Assembly: GCF_040115645.1 (NCBI RefSeq)
Contig: NC_089541.1
Span: 5,022,001 to 5,086,000 of the forward strand
DNA from: Euwallacea fornicatus
Lineage: Eukaryota > Arthropoda > Insecta > Coleoptera > Curculionidae
Reading direction: 5' to 3'
DNA: 64,000 nt
In this document: piece by piece, positions 49,201 to 61,270 of the stretch
Layout of the letters: each line of letters starts with the position of its first letter
Numbering within the stretch: the stretch's first letter is position 1
Position numbers and translations under genes: made by a program
The notes under the pieces: generated by a model
What the model saw: the letters and a program-made list of their open reading frames with translations, nothing else
Databases searched by the model: none
What the model was told of the DNA's origin: nothing

Positions 49201-49463
49201 AATGTGGTAGTACTATGGCAACACTGCAATTCCTCGAAAACCAACAGGTCAGTTTGAGCAGATTCAGAGGTTCGTAATCCACGCGCCCAAGTTATTCTGT
49301 CATCAGCTTTCATCGGGTGTGGATGGTTCAATCTTTACCCGATCTCGACCGACTAATACGCGAATTCAAAAATAGTACCGCTCGGTGCATCGTGCGCCAA
49401 AAAATTCAAGCTGCTCATCAACAATATTTTTAGACGCTTTTTAAGTGAACTGTGATTGTGACA
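46277..49463. promoter_or_regulatory. Proximal upstream region of hairy
   Basis: No gene is supported. GC-richer islands at about 46430-46730 and 47690-48150 contrast with the AT-rich surroundings. CACGTG E-boxes occur at 46348 and 47823, and a full GGCACGTGCC palindrome at 49023-49032. A TCAGT initiator-like pentamer lies at 49249-49253, about 210 bp before the start codon, with no TATA box or well-placed DPE, so the transcription start is only a guess. Confidence 0.45.
49023..49032. promoter_or_regulatory. Hairy/E(spl)-type binding consensus upstream of hairy
   Basis: Perfect palindrome GGCACGTGCC, matching the published GGCACGTG(C/T)C consensus for bHLH-Orange repressors, 432 bp upstream of the hairy start codon. 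A candidate autorepression site. Generic bHLH proteins could also use it. Confidence 0.45.
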
Positions 49464-52400
49464 ATGATTACTACTACCGTCCAGCCGATTGTGTCTGGTG
49501 GTACTGCTACCAGTGTTCCTGCTAGTGTGGTGCAGCCGAACCCGGCGGTTACGCCGGTAAATGGCGAAGGAAGTAGTGGACAGCATAGTGCCATGGAGAG
49601 TGCAGCAAGTCCTGTCGGTGCCGCTACTAGGGGTACCAGGGTCAGCGATAATCGAAGGGTTAGTTTCAAGATTGTGTGCCCTATTATTGGTTTTAAATAT
49701 ATTTAGAAGTGTCACAGTTATCAGTTTTTAAACTGTTTGAAAATCACATTGCAAGGGTGTTCATATAATCCATGGAATTCATTCCAAACGTTTCAACATC
49801 GTGTCAACATTAAAAGATTTTTGTTACTCTTTTTCAAAATTTTGAAATAACTTCTCAAATTTTCGACTTTTGATCATTAAAAAGAACTAATTAAATTTAA
49901 TTTTAAACATTCATTACAATTATAAATTCAATGTTGTAAGTCTTGTGCGCAACAAATACAATATTCATATCTAAACTATTTTAAAAACCTGAAAAACAGC
50001 ATTAAAATGAAAAAATACCTTTTAATGATAAAAGATATATTTCTTTCTCCAATACAAACAATTTGTTTTTATTATTGTTAAATCGGGATAATCATTTATA
50101 CTTTACGCGTCAGGCTTCACATGTTGTTCCAACCTTTGCCCACACATTCTCAATAAGTAATTGGATCCTGATCGCTTATCATTATACCCCCATACAAAGT
50201 TTTAAAGCCAAGCGCATCAACAAGTGATAATTTTATTCAAAGAAGAAGACCACCTATAATTGGCAGTTTACTAACCATAGCATGAAAAAAACATCAAAAT
50301 GACTCGTCCGGAACTTCCATACCTGAACGGTAAGGGTACGAGAAAATAATTTTAGCACGTAAAAAACGATTGTTTCCCGTGCGCGTGAGGAAAAATAATT
50401 TTCTCTCCCTCGCTTGCAAAAGAATAACCTTTTATCATTCTCGTTGGTTTCCCAGAAAAACGATAATACACATCCTTAATTATGAATTCTATCTACTAAA
50501 TTATTTTCTTAACTGTTACGGAAAGAATATTAAACGTATGGCCGTACAGGAAGGATCTTCAGTAGGGCAGCGAATGCGTAAACTTGTTTCTTATGGCTTG
50601 CGGAACAATTTTTCACACGCGCGCACGAAAAAACAATGTGCTTTTATGCGCCTGAGAAATAGTATGTTGATACAAGTAATGAGTGAATTGCGTGGTAGTT
50701 TCTATGGTGATGTGTTGATAAAAAACAATTTTATATCTAGCGTTAGCGAGAAAACATTTTTATCTCATGCGCTTGTGAGGAAACAATTTTCTATCACGCG
50801 CGTGCGGAAAAAATTATCTCAGTGTGTGAAAAAAAATTTGTTGTGTAAATTCACGTTAATTCTCAATTAGGATAGTTAATCCAGTTTTCACATTTATAAC
50901 CAAATCAAAATCTTATCACAATAGAACCGAATGGGCACGTGTCCCAAGTAAGAGCAGGCATGCGAATCGCTTCAACAACTTTATAGTCGGTTCATGGATA
51001 AACATCCTTCTGTCCAGGCGCACGTATCGCAAACGTAAACCATTTCGTCGATTAAAATAAACAAGGAACCGAACAGCGTAGCATGAATGTTAAAAAAACA
51101 ATCACGGTGCAACCTCAATTAAAACAATAGGTCGTATAGTACCGCCGGAAGTTTTCGCAACGCGCTCTAGAATCGAAATTGGCCTATTGTTTCGTGGACT
51201 AGTTATCATTTTTGGTACTACCATAATTAACTGTCTCATCTGCACTCTACAATCCTCTTAAACCCATGCGTATTTCCAATAATAAGGTACTACAGAATAA
51301 AGTAGGCAGTGCGAAAACACCCAGGGAAGCGCCTCGTGGTACCACCAACGTCCCCGTCGCGGACATTTGATCAGAGCCGGCGTCTCAGCTATATTTAAAA
51401 CAAAAGAGCGTCGCGGCACGTTGCCAAGTCGGGCACGAGGCTGCCACGCTTGACGCAACACTTTTCCCACGCCAAGATTCGTACTGGGAGTGCCCGAAGC
51501 AAGGTCGAGTCGCTTTATACAGGGTGCTCCACTTTAATTAGGGTTATGTAAAGTCTGTTTGTTTTGTTGCAGAGCAACAAGCCGATAATGGAGAAGAGGC
51601 GCAGGGCGAGGATCAACAACTGCCTCAACGAGCTCAAGACTTTGATACTGGATGCAATGAAGAAAGACGTAAGTTTGAGTCTAGTCTAGAGTGAGAAATT
51701 TGCATTAGACGGAAGACATGAAACTTTTTGAAGTATTATCGCATCAGCTACTCATACGTTATATTTATTAAAATGTACTCGAGATGTAACTCCTCTTTTT
51801 TTCGACATACATTGAACCATCTTATAAATATTTTTATCGCAGTTATGGAGTTATTGAACTGTGTATAATAATTTGAATTGATGTTATAAATATTTGTAAT
51901 AATTTCCATTTCTTTAATAAACTAAAAAACAACTGGAAATTATGTAGTAGCTCACAACATGAGTTTATGACGACGAGGCTGCAAGCGGCGAGAAGCGGGA
52001 TAGTGATAGAAATTTTCGGACTTTCCGTGATTGGATAAACACTTCGCAAAGCGGACAATGTTCCTTGATTATATTTCTTTCGTTTTCTTTTCTACGTTTA
52101 TTTTTCCATTCTTCACAAAGAGTTTCGCATATTTTCGACTTATTAATCTTCAAATTTTGTCCTTCAAATTCTTTTCTCAAACCCCAACAGAATTCTTCAA
52201 AACTACTCGAAAACAATCAGCAAATCGTGCTTTATTGATATTGGTCAATTCGCTGTTTTGGTACCTACGTCTTCAGCAGGCTTCGACATAACCCATCCAC
52301 CTAAATTTAAACATGCATTGACGCCAGCATAATTACCTTCATCAAGAACTTCAACTGCTTTTCATTTTATTATTGGCGCCATTTTCTTGACGCCAATTTA

Positions 52401-54740
52401 ATGGCACCTAATTATTGAGAGTGACCCTCGTGGTATCCTAGACATGAGTGGAAACTCGTTTTCAAGAATACCTGATTAAAAATTCACTGGTTTGAATTGC
52501 GAATAAACACTCACTTTTCCAGGCCATAGTATCCGAAATGATCCTTCGAGTAGTCCAGTTTAATTTTCCTGCACAGTGAGAATTTGAAATGGGTTTCGGG
52601 AAATCTCTGCTGTAATATAGTACATATTTAATTGGGTGTTGGATTTGTTAACCCCAAGATGGATAATTATTTAGAAGCAAACTTGGTGTATTACCTTAAT
52701 TAAAATTTAAAGAAATTCCAGTAATTCCATATATTATTATAGGAGATTACTTCGGGATAAATAGGGTATTTCAATGCTCCTAAGAATATTAACCCTTTGA
52801 ACAGTTTCAATTTATCTCTTTAGAAACCGTGCCTTCCGCTTGACCATCTGCTTGCGGCTACGGCTTGGGATTCTATGTCCACAGCAATATGAAACTTCTC
52901 TCGACATAGGATCGTAATCTCTTATGATAATCATTGGGATAAATGGATTTCTTTGATTTCAAGTTATATCTGCTTTTTTCCCAGTTTTTAGTAAATGCTA
53001 TAATAATTGCTAATTTTCACATTTTTTACCTATCGTATGAGGAGTCTCATATTAGTAAGCCCGTTTGTTTACTGGAGATACCTTACGTGAAAATAATTAT
53101 ATTTTCCTTGTAGCACTTTTTTCTGTGTCGTATTATACTCCTTACACAGGGTGTTGAAGTTGGTAAAAAATTTTTTTGTTAATACCTTGGCCGTTTCTAA
53201 ACATATTTTAATAAAATTTGAAAAAAATAATAGAAGTCATATACACGTTTTTCTATCAGCTTTTTTTACGCATGCCATTAGTTCACTTGGTTAGTTATTC
53301 CAATTAATTGTTTTTTTATATGAATTTTTTCATTCTTGTAAAATATTGGTTTACAGCTTACTTTAGACGTTTAAGCTTATTGCCTCCTAATACGTGGCTT
53401 ACATTTTTTATTAATTTAATTTACCACACCCGGAAGGTAAAATTTTACAAATTTCATATCCATCCGGGTATTACCTCGAGAATAATAGCTTTTCAAATAA
53501 AACATCGAGATATTAATAAGTGTAACGTGCATCCAGTACTAGAACGATAATATATGTGTTTTAGAACTGCTTTCTCGACAAAAATAAAATATTGGAAGCC
53601 ACATGCTGGGGGGCAATAAGTTGAAAAACCTTCTAAAGTAAGCCGTAAATCAAAATTTTACAAGAATAAAGAAATAACTAAACAAATGAACCATTGACTT
53701 GCACAAGAAAAAGTAGGGGGGGAGAACATGTACCCCCCCCCCCCCCCCCACATTTACCCCATTGCTTCTGCAAAATTTTTTACGCAAATCCTAGGAAATG
53801 TGTGTCTTATCGAATCACACATCACTGCAAAATTTCATTAAAATATATTGAGAAGCATCCAAGCTATTAACGAGAGTAATTTTTTTTACTAATTTGAACC
53901 TTGTGTAATGATTACAAAGCGCCAAAGAAAAATGCCATAAGGAGAATCTAATGATTTTCGTATAAGGAATCTCCGGTCAACGGATTGCCACGCTAATATA
54001 AGACAACCTGCATAGTTCTTCGGATTCTTCCTCACTCAGGTCATTAACAACAACTTCTTCTATTATAGCCTGCCCGTCACTCCAAACTCGAAAAAGCTGA
54101 CATTCTGGAAATGACAGTGAAATACCTCCAAAACCTCCAGATGCGACCACCGCAAACCGTTTTCAATGTCTCGGAACCATCAGCCATGGGTAAGTTCCGA
54201 TCTGGCTTCACGGAATGCGCCTCTGAAGTAGGCCGATTCCCTGACGTGGACCCCGTTATCAAACGCAAACTTTTACAACACCTGGCGAACCATCTCACTC
54301 AAACGTGCAAAGTACAGGAAACACCTCAAGTCCAAGTTCATATTCTCCCGAATCCTCAACGATCCCCAGAACAGCAAGTACCTCAATCGGGGATCATTTG
54401 GACTAATCTTGGGACTAATGGTAGCGGACCTGGAATGCAACTGGTATCTACACGCCTCCCCAATGGAGATTTGGCATTAGTGTTACCAGCTTCTGCACAG
54501 AACCATCAGCCCATTTCGTCATCACAGGTGCCTCTACTAGTACCGATAGTTCCTGAGCGTAGTGCTAGTGCGGTTTCTGCAGCTTCCTCTTCCAGTTATA
54601 GTCCGAGTAACAGTCCAGATCCTGTGGACTCCATGTATTGTACCACCCAACAGAAACCATTGTCTTTGGTGGTGAGAAAATCTGAGCACTATGAGGAGAA
54701 TGATAATGGGGAGACGGGTGGCCCCTGGAGGCCTTGGTAA
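49464..54740 (+). CDS. h: Hairy: bHLH-Orange transcriptional repressor, 3 coding exons, 320 aa
   Basis: Pair-rule/HES-family repressor that recruits Groucho. Coding exons 49464-49658, 51573-51668, 54069-54740, in phase. The start is the ATG giving MITTTVQPIV, because the frame upstream has only GTG. Basic region SNKPIMEKRRRARINNCLNE, with the family proline, and helix-loop-helix to about residue 120 (PARHSKLEKADILEMTVKYL). Orange domain about 136-173 (MGKFRSGFTECASEVGRF...KRKLLQHL). PLSLVVRK at 294 and the Groucho-binding WRPW at the C-terminus (317-320). RFPDVDPVIKRKLLQHL and LVSTRLPNGDLALVLP match Drosophila Hairy (SRFPGIEPAQRRRLLQHL, IPTKLPNGSIALVLP) more closely than Deadpan or E(spl). 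The poly-Gln tracts of Drosophila Hairy are absent. The 1.9 and 2.4 kb introns and the long gene-free flank fit a gene with an extended control region. Confidence 0.96.
50370..50830. repeat. Degenerate repeat with CACGCG/CGCGTG cores in hairy intron 1
   Basis: Units of the type (T)ATCTCACGCGCGTGAGGAAA followed by ACAATTTT recur with heavy divergence. CACGCG or its complement is found at 50382-50387, 50616-50621, 50795-50800 and 50799-50804. It creates a spurious 166-codon open frame. Similar GTGCGG/CTTTCCGCAC-rich sequence occurs near 37140 and 38930-39000, so it may be a dispersed repeat family. CACGCG is also a class C site for Hairy/E(spl) proteins. Confidence 0.5.
50934..50943. promoter_or_regulatory. 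Second Hairy/E(spl)-type consensus, in hairy intron 1
   Basis: GGCACGTGTC matches GGCACGTG(C/T)C exactly. It lies between the first two coding exons and, with the upstream palindrome, brackets exon 1. Confidence 0.4.
53143..53908. mobile_element. Inverted-repeat element in hairy intron 2, 0.77 kb
   Basis: The left end begins TACACAGGGTG, and the right end is the inverse of TACACAAGGTT. Inward matches include AGTAAAAAAAATT / GGTAAAAAATTTTT, GTTAATA(C/G)CTTGG and ATATTTTAAT(A/G)AAATTT over about 90 bp. The centre has no transposase. A run of 17 cytosines lies at 53733-53749. Intronic and non-autonomous, it ends 160 bp before hairy exon 3. Confidence 0.6.
53733..53749. repeat. Poly-C tract (17 nt)
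   Basis: Uninterrupted homopolymer inside the intronic element. The length may be affected by sequencing or assembly error. Confidence 0.9.
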
Positions 54741-56321
54741 GACCTTTGATGCTTCAGGGAATTTGAGGTGTAGTATTGTAAGACTGGGCTGGAGAAGTTT
54801 TAAATTTTTTAGTGTGTGTGCCATAAGACTCTGATGGAGGATCTGTGTTCTCTTGAAGTTAGGTGATAAGTATAACATTTACATAGGTGCTTTTGAGCTC
54901 TTTATATTTCTCTGCAGAGTTGGAAGATAGCGGTTGGTTTTGTTTGGTTTTCACCTAATTAACCGGGCTGTTGTGAAGGAAACGCTACTCGTATTTTTTT
55001 TTTAATTTTGCAACAAAGTTAAAAACTTTTCAGTCTTAAGCAGAAGAACTAAAACTCTTTTCTTGTTATTTCATTTTAATTTTCTTTGACTCCAGTTTTG
55101 ATGCGGAGAAAAAAAATTCAGATTCCTTGGGCTCATATGTTACAATATTAATACATAAGTAGTTATTTGAGTTGCGGGTAATTTTTTATTGTGCTTATTG
55201 GATATAAAATATCTACGTAAAGGCACTTTATTCTCATTGTTCTTATACTACATTCGCCCACTGAGTTGTGGTTTCAACTCATAAATCATTGATCGTTCAC
55301 CCTACAAGATGTTGCAGAAAAAAGCGGTCACCTTTTTAATTCATGTAAAGCGAAGTCAATTGTGAAGAAAACCTTATTCACCTACAAGTCGTTCAATTTG
55401 GGTGAAAATAGATTCAGCAAACTATTTCAATGCACTGCATTCATCGTAATTATTTTAGTATCCATTTCAAATTCAGACTTCAAAAAAAAAGCGGCTCGTG
55501 GTATGTGACTTGATGGTCATTTAAGCAAGACAAAAAAATATATGTACGTTTTGTTCAAGACAATAAGCTCCAGACATAATTCCCCACACAAGTCTAAAAA
55601 TAAACACGAAATTATACATATCCACTTTATAAACTAACCTGTGTGCGATCGCAGTAGACTCGACAGGCTGTTGACCGAGATTTCGGCTAGGTGCAACTGA
55701 AAAAGATTCACTGTCGTGCGAAAACTCACACTATTCCTTTAGAAGCCGTGAGGTCAATGCGGGCGGTCAACCGATACCGCGCTACTGCTACGTTCTTAAT
55801 GCGCCGTTAAATGGGATTTATAAAAGATGCATTTTAATGCGGATTAAGATATACGATTATATGGTTTATCTTTTATTTTATCCATGAAATACAAGATAAT
55901 TTTTATGCTAAATTTAACTTTTTTTTTGCCCAACTCTCGCAATATTTTATGGAGGTAAATGACTAATAGGCTCTTCGGAGGAGCTGCCACTGTTTAAATT
56001 TTTTGTTTATATGATTTATAAAAACTATTAGTTTCTCAATCGTATCGACGCATTCGTTTCAGCACCACGATTTTTTTAAATAGTTTTATATTCCACATGT
56101 AGTAACAAAAGACCGACAATCTGTCATTAGAACACCATACAGTAGCCTTAAAAAACTTTTTTGAGTTATTTAAGTGAGTTTCACGGATGGCAAAAAGTTT
56201 ACACCTAGCAAAATCAGCCATCTGCAAAACTTGTTTCTCGCATAGTTCGGAAGTTTGAACAAAATGCACCAATTTCAGTCAGCTTGATTATATTCGGTCG
56301 AATGTGATCAGAGGGCGGACT
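54741..56321. other. 3' flank of hairy
   Basis: Holds the 3' untranslated region of hairy. An AATAAA occurs at 55600 and weaker AT-rich candidates occur nearer the stop, so the poly(A) site is not settled. No further gene is recognised. Confidence 0.45.
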
Positions 56322-56323
56322 TA

Positions 56324-56853
56324 CAAGGGATGAGACCTAAGTGTCCCCCTCAGATTTGAATTAAATTTTATAGAAAAGTTGTTTAGACCTATATAAGAAT
56401 AGTGATGTATATTTTACGTGCCATCTTCAAGATTCAAGGGGTGAAAATTACCCCCAAAGTTTCGCCAATTTTTCATTTTTGAACGATAACTATGGATTCA
56501 GATGAGTTAAAACAACGAAAAAAAGAGTAAAATGTTCCTTTTTTTGATTCGCCATCGATCTATCAAGATTCGAAAAAAATTGTAAAATTTTTTTTTTCGA
56601 AAATTTCATTTTGTTTTGACTCCGTGTTTACACGCTTCCAGTTATTTCGTTCAACTCTTTATTACTTTATAGAGAAAATATTTCTCAATAGAATAGTGTA
56701 AAGCAGAACGTGATACCATATTTCTACCAAAAGTTATATATAATTGTTTATATAAAAGTGTGCACGTCATGTTTTACCGCTTATAACTTCAGAACCGCAG
56801 ATCGCAGAAGACAATTTCTCATAACAAATAAGGTTTGATTTAATAAGTATTGA
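56324..56853 (+). repeat. Left terminal inverted repeat of the 3.9 kb element
   Basis: Matches the right arm in opposite orientation with scattered substitutions and small indels. Shared blocks include ATAGTGATGT(A/C)TATTTTACG, CTTATAACTTCAGAA and AATACTTATTAAATC-like sequence at the inner edge. Confidence 0.8.
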
Positions 56854-59689
56854 AGAACGGTAACATCAAAATTATATTTTCAATTAAAAATTATGTTAAC
56901 ATTCTCCCTGCAGTTGACAAGTATTCCATTATGCGTTGTGCATCAGCGTAGGATACTTTTTCATATAGGAATAATATACCAGAGAACACTTCATTGGTGT
57001 CTATGGATTATATGTTTTACAGTAATGATTTTCATTGAAAAAATGTTTAGAACATACATTTTTCTCACACCAAGAACGTTTAAATACTGCAATTTGGTCA
57101 CATAAATCACATTTTGGAGAAAGGTGTGAAAAGTGTATTCTACAGAATTTTCAAATTCAGCTGCCCTTTCTTCAATACATCCACTTTTATGCCTTGAATT
57201 TCTAAAGATATTAGTGAATCTTGGCGAGGACAACTGATTATGAACAAGGGACTGTAATTTTATCAAATTATTTCTGTCGCATAAAAGCCGTTTAAGGTTA
57301 AGAGGTCAATTCGGACCCCACGGGCGATCGATTTGAAATTTTTACCAATTGTTCCTATCATTCAAAGGACTTACCCCATAAAATTTCAACTTCCTAAGTC
57401 TCACCATTCAAGGGTAGGACGCGGTTGAGAGTGACAACTTTAAAACGCTATATCTCGGGACTATTCATCGTACAGCGTGGGGCAAAATGGTACGTTCTTC
57501 AGTAAGCACCTTCTTATTTTCATATACTTGCGGATTTCTCGGTTGATGCCAAAGGGCCGAAATTTCAAAAAAAAACTTAGGTGATTTTAGAGGAGTTTGC
57601 ACTTTGGTACACTAACCATTTTTGCACACTGTGTAGAGGGCCTCTCGAAGTATCTACCCACGTTGTATCAGATTTGTACCAAATTCAGTATTTGGGATAT
57701 AACGATTCAAAGTATAGGTATATAAATATCGATAACTTATAAGTCTAAATTCATATAATTCATATAACTAACGCGGCAGAAAACAGCACCAACACCAAAT
57801 GACGTTGTTATACAATATATATGGCATAGAGCCCTTAGAGCTGCCCTCTAAAGTGATGGGCAAGTAAGCATAATTATGTACCCAGAAAAAAGGGAAGAAA
57901 TTCATTGTTTTTGAGAACACTGGTTATTATTCAGGGAGGGTGGTGACATTAGCATCATTCACGTTTTAAAATGTGCACTTGTTAATTTTCCAGATTTGGA
58001 TGCTAAAATGTAAACATTTTCTAGGCAAATAATCTTTTCTCTACTCGAGGTCCAAATCCACTGCTAGATTCATATAAAACTATTAATAACGGCGACATAA
58101 GCTTTCCACTAGCAGAAATGAATGGCTGAATTGTATAACTATGCGTAGTAGACATTTTTGATTGTACAATATTTTCTATGTACTTTTCTCCTCCAACGCA
58201 CAAGGTATGTCCTGCATGTAGCTCTAAATTGAAGCCACTTTGATCAGAGTTGTATACACTATCATATCCATAAAAATTCATTTCATTCTTAATAGCATCT
58301 ACAAATTCATTTTCTTTTCTAATTATGACATGTTGCTCTATCAAGTTCTTTTGGTTATAAATTTTGTAATTTTTCTGGAAACAATACGATGAGGACGCTT
58401 AAATTATTTTATCCAGTGGTCAGAAGCTTTAAAAGCTAATCCAATGTTTATTTGCTTGTAAAGTCCATCGACGAATGTCTATGTCATGCATTGGCTAACG
58501 TTTTTCTAATGCTTCCATGAAATTATTTAAAGTAAATTGCGATATTTTTGTAAACTTTTTTCTGTGAGTCCCTTCTTGATTTATAGCATATTCCCAACGT
58601 TTCAATTGCTTTCTCGATAGTACTTTCCTAGAATTTTTCTGCACCGTAAATATTTTGAAATTACAATTTTTTCCAGATTTTCAATATTTTACGGCTCTTT
58701 TCTTATAATCGAAACTTAAAAGTTCAATGTCTTTGGTACAAACACATTCCAAACTAGAATCGCTATCATCTAGATGATATCTTTGAATCTCTTCTTCGTC
58801 TTCTATAATTTTCAACTCATGAAATTCAAACGGATCATCAAAATCAAAAGTATCTTGTGTTTCAATTTCTGAAAATACATCACTACAGGCTTGTTCAAGA
58901 GTGCCTTAGTTCTTTAGCTATTTTCCGTTCTGTTTCTGTTACCGGTGTATTTAGAAAATTTAGGGCAATGAACGTTAATAACAATATATTCACTATATTA
59001 ACTGGATTTATCAACATTGCGTATTTTCAGATATTGGTAACCACTATATAAAGATTTACTTTTAAATACAGGTTCATATAAGAATGTCTCTTAATACACC
59101 GTCAGGTCATTGTTGCGTATTACCACTATTTACATATAATGCACGATTGTCCTAAAAACATTAAATAAGATTAATTAAGATGAATTATGGGTTCATTCAT
59201 TATTGACATACACAATTTATATGCAATATATTTTTATACGTTTTGTATAAATTAAGTATTGAGATTATTTATTTTGAAGTACACATTTTTAATTTAATGA
59301 AAACAAGATAGTGAATGAAATGTAATGTATTTTCACTCTTAATCTCATTTTTTTTTAATTGTTTTAAATAGAGACAGATCAAAAAAACAGATCTACAGAA
59401 GATTTTTTACTTCTGTTTCAAAAAACATTCGGTTATAACAAAGGATTTATTTGACAAAAAAAAATTGTAATGATTGGGGGTGCTTGTCCTCACTATAAAT
59501 TTTTAATTTAGGATTTGGATCCGTGGAATATGTTCTGTATAGAACTCTATTTGTTTATGAAGTAATGATGATTGTTAGGAATGGTCATTTTTTAACTTCT
59601 CTATACGTTTCTACAGGACAATAACGAACATTATTTATGCGGATTATAAGGTACCACCTGCGCCGGAGATTAACGTATAATAATTAAAT

Positions 59690-60218
59690 CATTAATACTC
59701 ATTAAATAAAGCCTTATTTATTTTGAGAATTTTTTTTCTGCGATCTACGTTTCTGAAGTTATAAGCGGTCGAACATGACGTACACACTTTTATATAAACA
59801 ATTATAACTTTTGGTAGAAATATGGTATCACGTTCTGCTTTACACTATTCTATTGAGAAATATTTTCTCTATAAAGTAATAAAGAGTTGAACGAGATAGC
59901 TGGAAGCGTGTAAAAACTGAACCAAAACCAAATGAAATTTTCGAAAAAATATAATAAAACGATATTTTTTTCAAATCTTAATAGGTCGATGGCGAATTAA
60001 AAAAGGAACAATTTACTCTTTTTTCGTTATTTTAACTTATCTGAATCCACAGTTATCGTCCAAAAATAAAAAATTGGCGAAATTTTGGAGGTAGTTTTCA
60101 CCCCTTAAACCTTAAAGATGGCACGTAAAATAGACATCACTATTCTTAGATAGGTCTGAACTACTTTTCTATAAAATTTAGTTCAAATTAGAGGGGGATA
60201 GTTGGGTCCCATCCCTTG
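59690..60218 (-). repeat. Right terminal inverted repeat of the 3.9 kb element
   Basis: Inverted partner of 56324-56853. The outer end CATCCCTTG abuts TA at 60219-60220. The inner edge was judged by eye and may be off by some tens of bases. Confidence 0.8.
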
Positions 60219-60689
60219 TAAGTGTATTTTAGCATGGTTTGCATGAAAATTGTAAAATATATTAATTGTTTTCTATAGACAGCTGATAACACAGTCTCTG
60301 CAGTGTTACGCAGCCACCTAACTCTCACTAACCGGAGCCACATAACGTTAGAGAATTCTAGAAGCGTTTTTCCACAAATTATATTAATCGTATCTACATT
60401 CAAAGTACAATATGTACCATAACCGAATAAGTACGTCCTGACAACAAGAAGAGGGTAGTTCCTGTTAGAGTTGATCGCTGAAAGCTGAAGAAATAGAATC
60501 ATAGTTTTTAAAAAGTCTCAAAGACTCAGCTTATTTCAGGCTATTGGTTGATAATCTTGCGCAAAAATCTTCATTTGAAGACTTATAAGGCTTAAATTAG
60601 TCAGGAACTGAAGCGGAATATCTATCGTTTGCGTCGAAATTTTGTAGATCGGGCCCTAAGTATTTGGAAGTCGATTTATATAGACCAGA

Positions 60690-61270
60690 TATTGTTTCCT
60701 ATGAACTCCATTTCGGGCTTGATGGGTTTGCGATTAACAAAAAATTCTAAATCTGGATCGATGAAGATTCTCAGATGATCCACAAAGTGTCTTTTTCTTC
60801 TGTGAAGTTGATCATTTTGGGTCATTTTTGGTTTTGAAGAATTATCGACCCTTACTTTTTTTTTTTAATGATGATGGAAAGTGAGTTACTGTAAATCATG
60901 AGCGATACAAGAGGATAATCAGAGAATACCTTTGATTTGACTATAGAAATTCTGAACAATGTTTTGTCGCAGACAATGACTTTGTTGGAACAAAGTTCCC
61001 TAGACGTGTTATTTCGAAGAATGCTAATGCCGATTGCCTATCAAGTTCATGCGATGCGACCCCTTCGGGGTTTTTCCTCTGGGGTCATGTGATACCCCTA
61101 GTTTACAAAAGTACGCGATAGAAAGTAATCAATTTAAAACGAAACATTGAACAAGCAATTAGATGTATGTGTAACCTGTGTGAAAGTCATCGCAAATTGA
61201 GCGTTCACAGTGCACTCAGTCAGGTAGTCAAGGAGGACATTTAAATGATACTATTTTTACAACATATTGA
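60690..61270 (+). mobile_element. Decayed mariner-superfamily transposase fragment
   Basis: Pieces in shifting frames on the plus strand: IWIDEDSQMIHK (60751-60790), GHFWF and YFFFNDDGK-like sequence with VNHERYKR (60840-60915), ISKNANADCLSSSCDATPSG then FFLWGHVIPLVYKS (about 61013-61110), and LKRNIEQAIRCMC. The last pieces match the ISRxxxVxWPPRSCDLTPLD segment followed by FFLWGYVK of a widespread insect transposase group. The catalytic Asp of TPLDFF is Gly here. Multiple stops and frameshifts mean it is dead. Ends were not found. Confidence 0.6.

Larger units (their letters stand above)
56324..60218 (-). mobile_element. Pogo-like DNA transposon, 3.9 kb, with about 530 bp terminal inverted repeats
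   Basis: The sequence from 56324 to about 56853 returns inverted at about 59690-60218 with moderate divergence. Ends read CAAGGGATG inward on both sides and are flanked by TA (56322-56323, 60219-60220), the target typical of the Tc1/mariner/pogo superfamily. The minus strand between the arms carries a decayed transposase: LSRKQLKRWEYAINQEGTHR (about 58620-58560), HDIDIRRWTLQAN (about 58490-58450, CENP-B/Tc5-type helix-turn-helix) and, at 58344-58021, an open frame with VYNSDQSGFNLELHAGHTLC and THSYTIQPFISASGKLMSP, where DQSGF holds the first catalytic Asp. The frame then breaks. Terminal repeats this long are unusual for the superfamily. Confidence 0.8.

Noticed and set aside
50370..50870. 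166-codon open frame in hairy intron 1
   Set aside because: It is made of degenerate repeats, lies inside an intron and has no family resemblance. It opens because of repeat composition.
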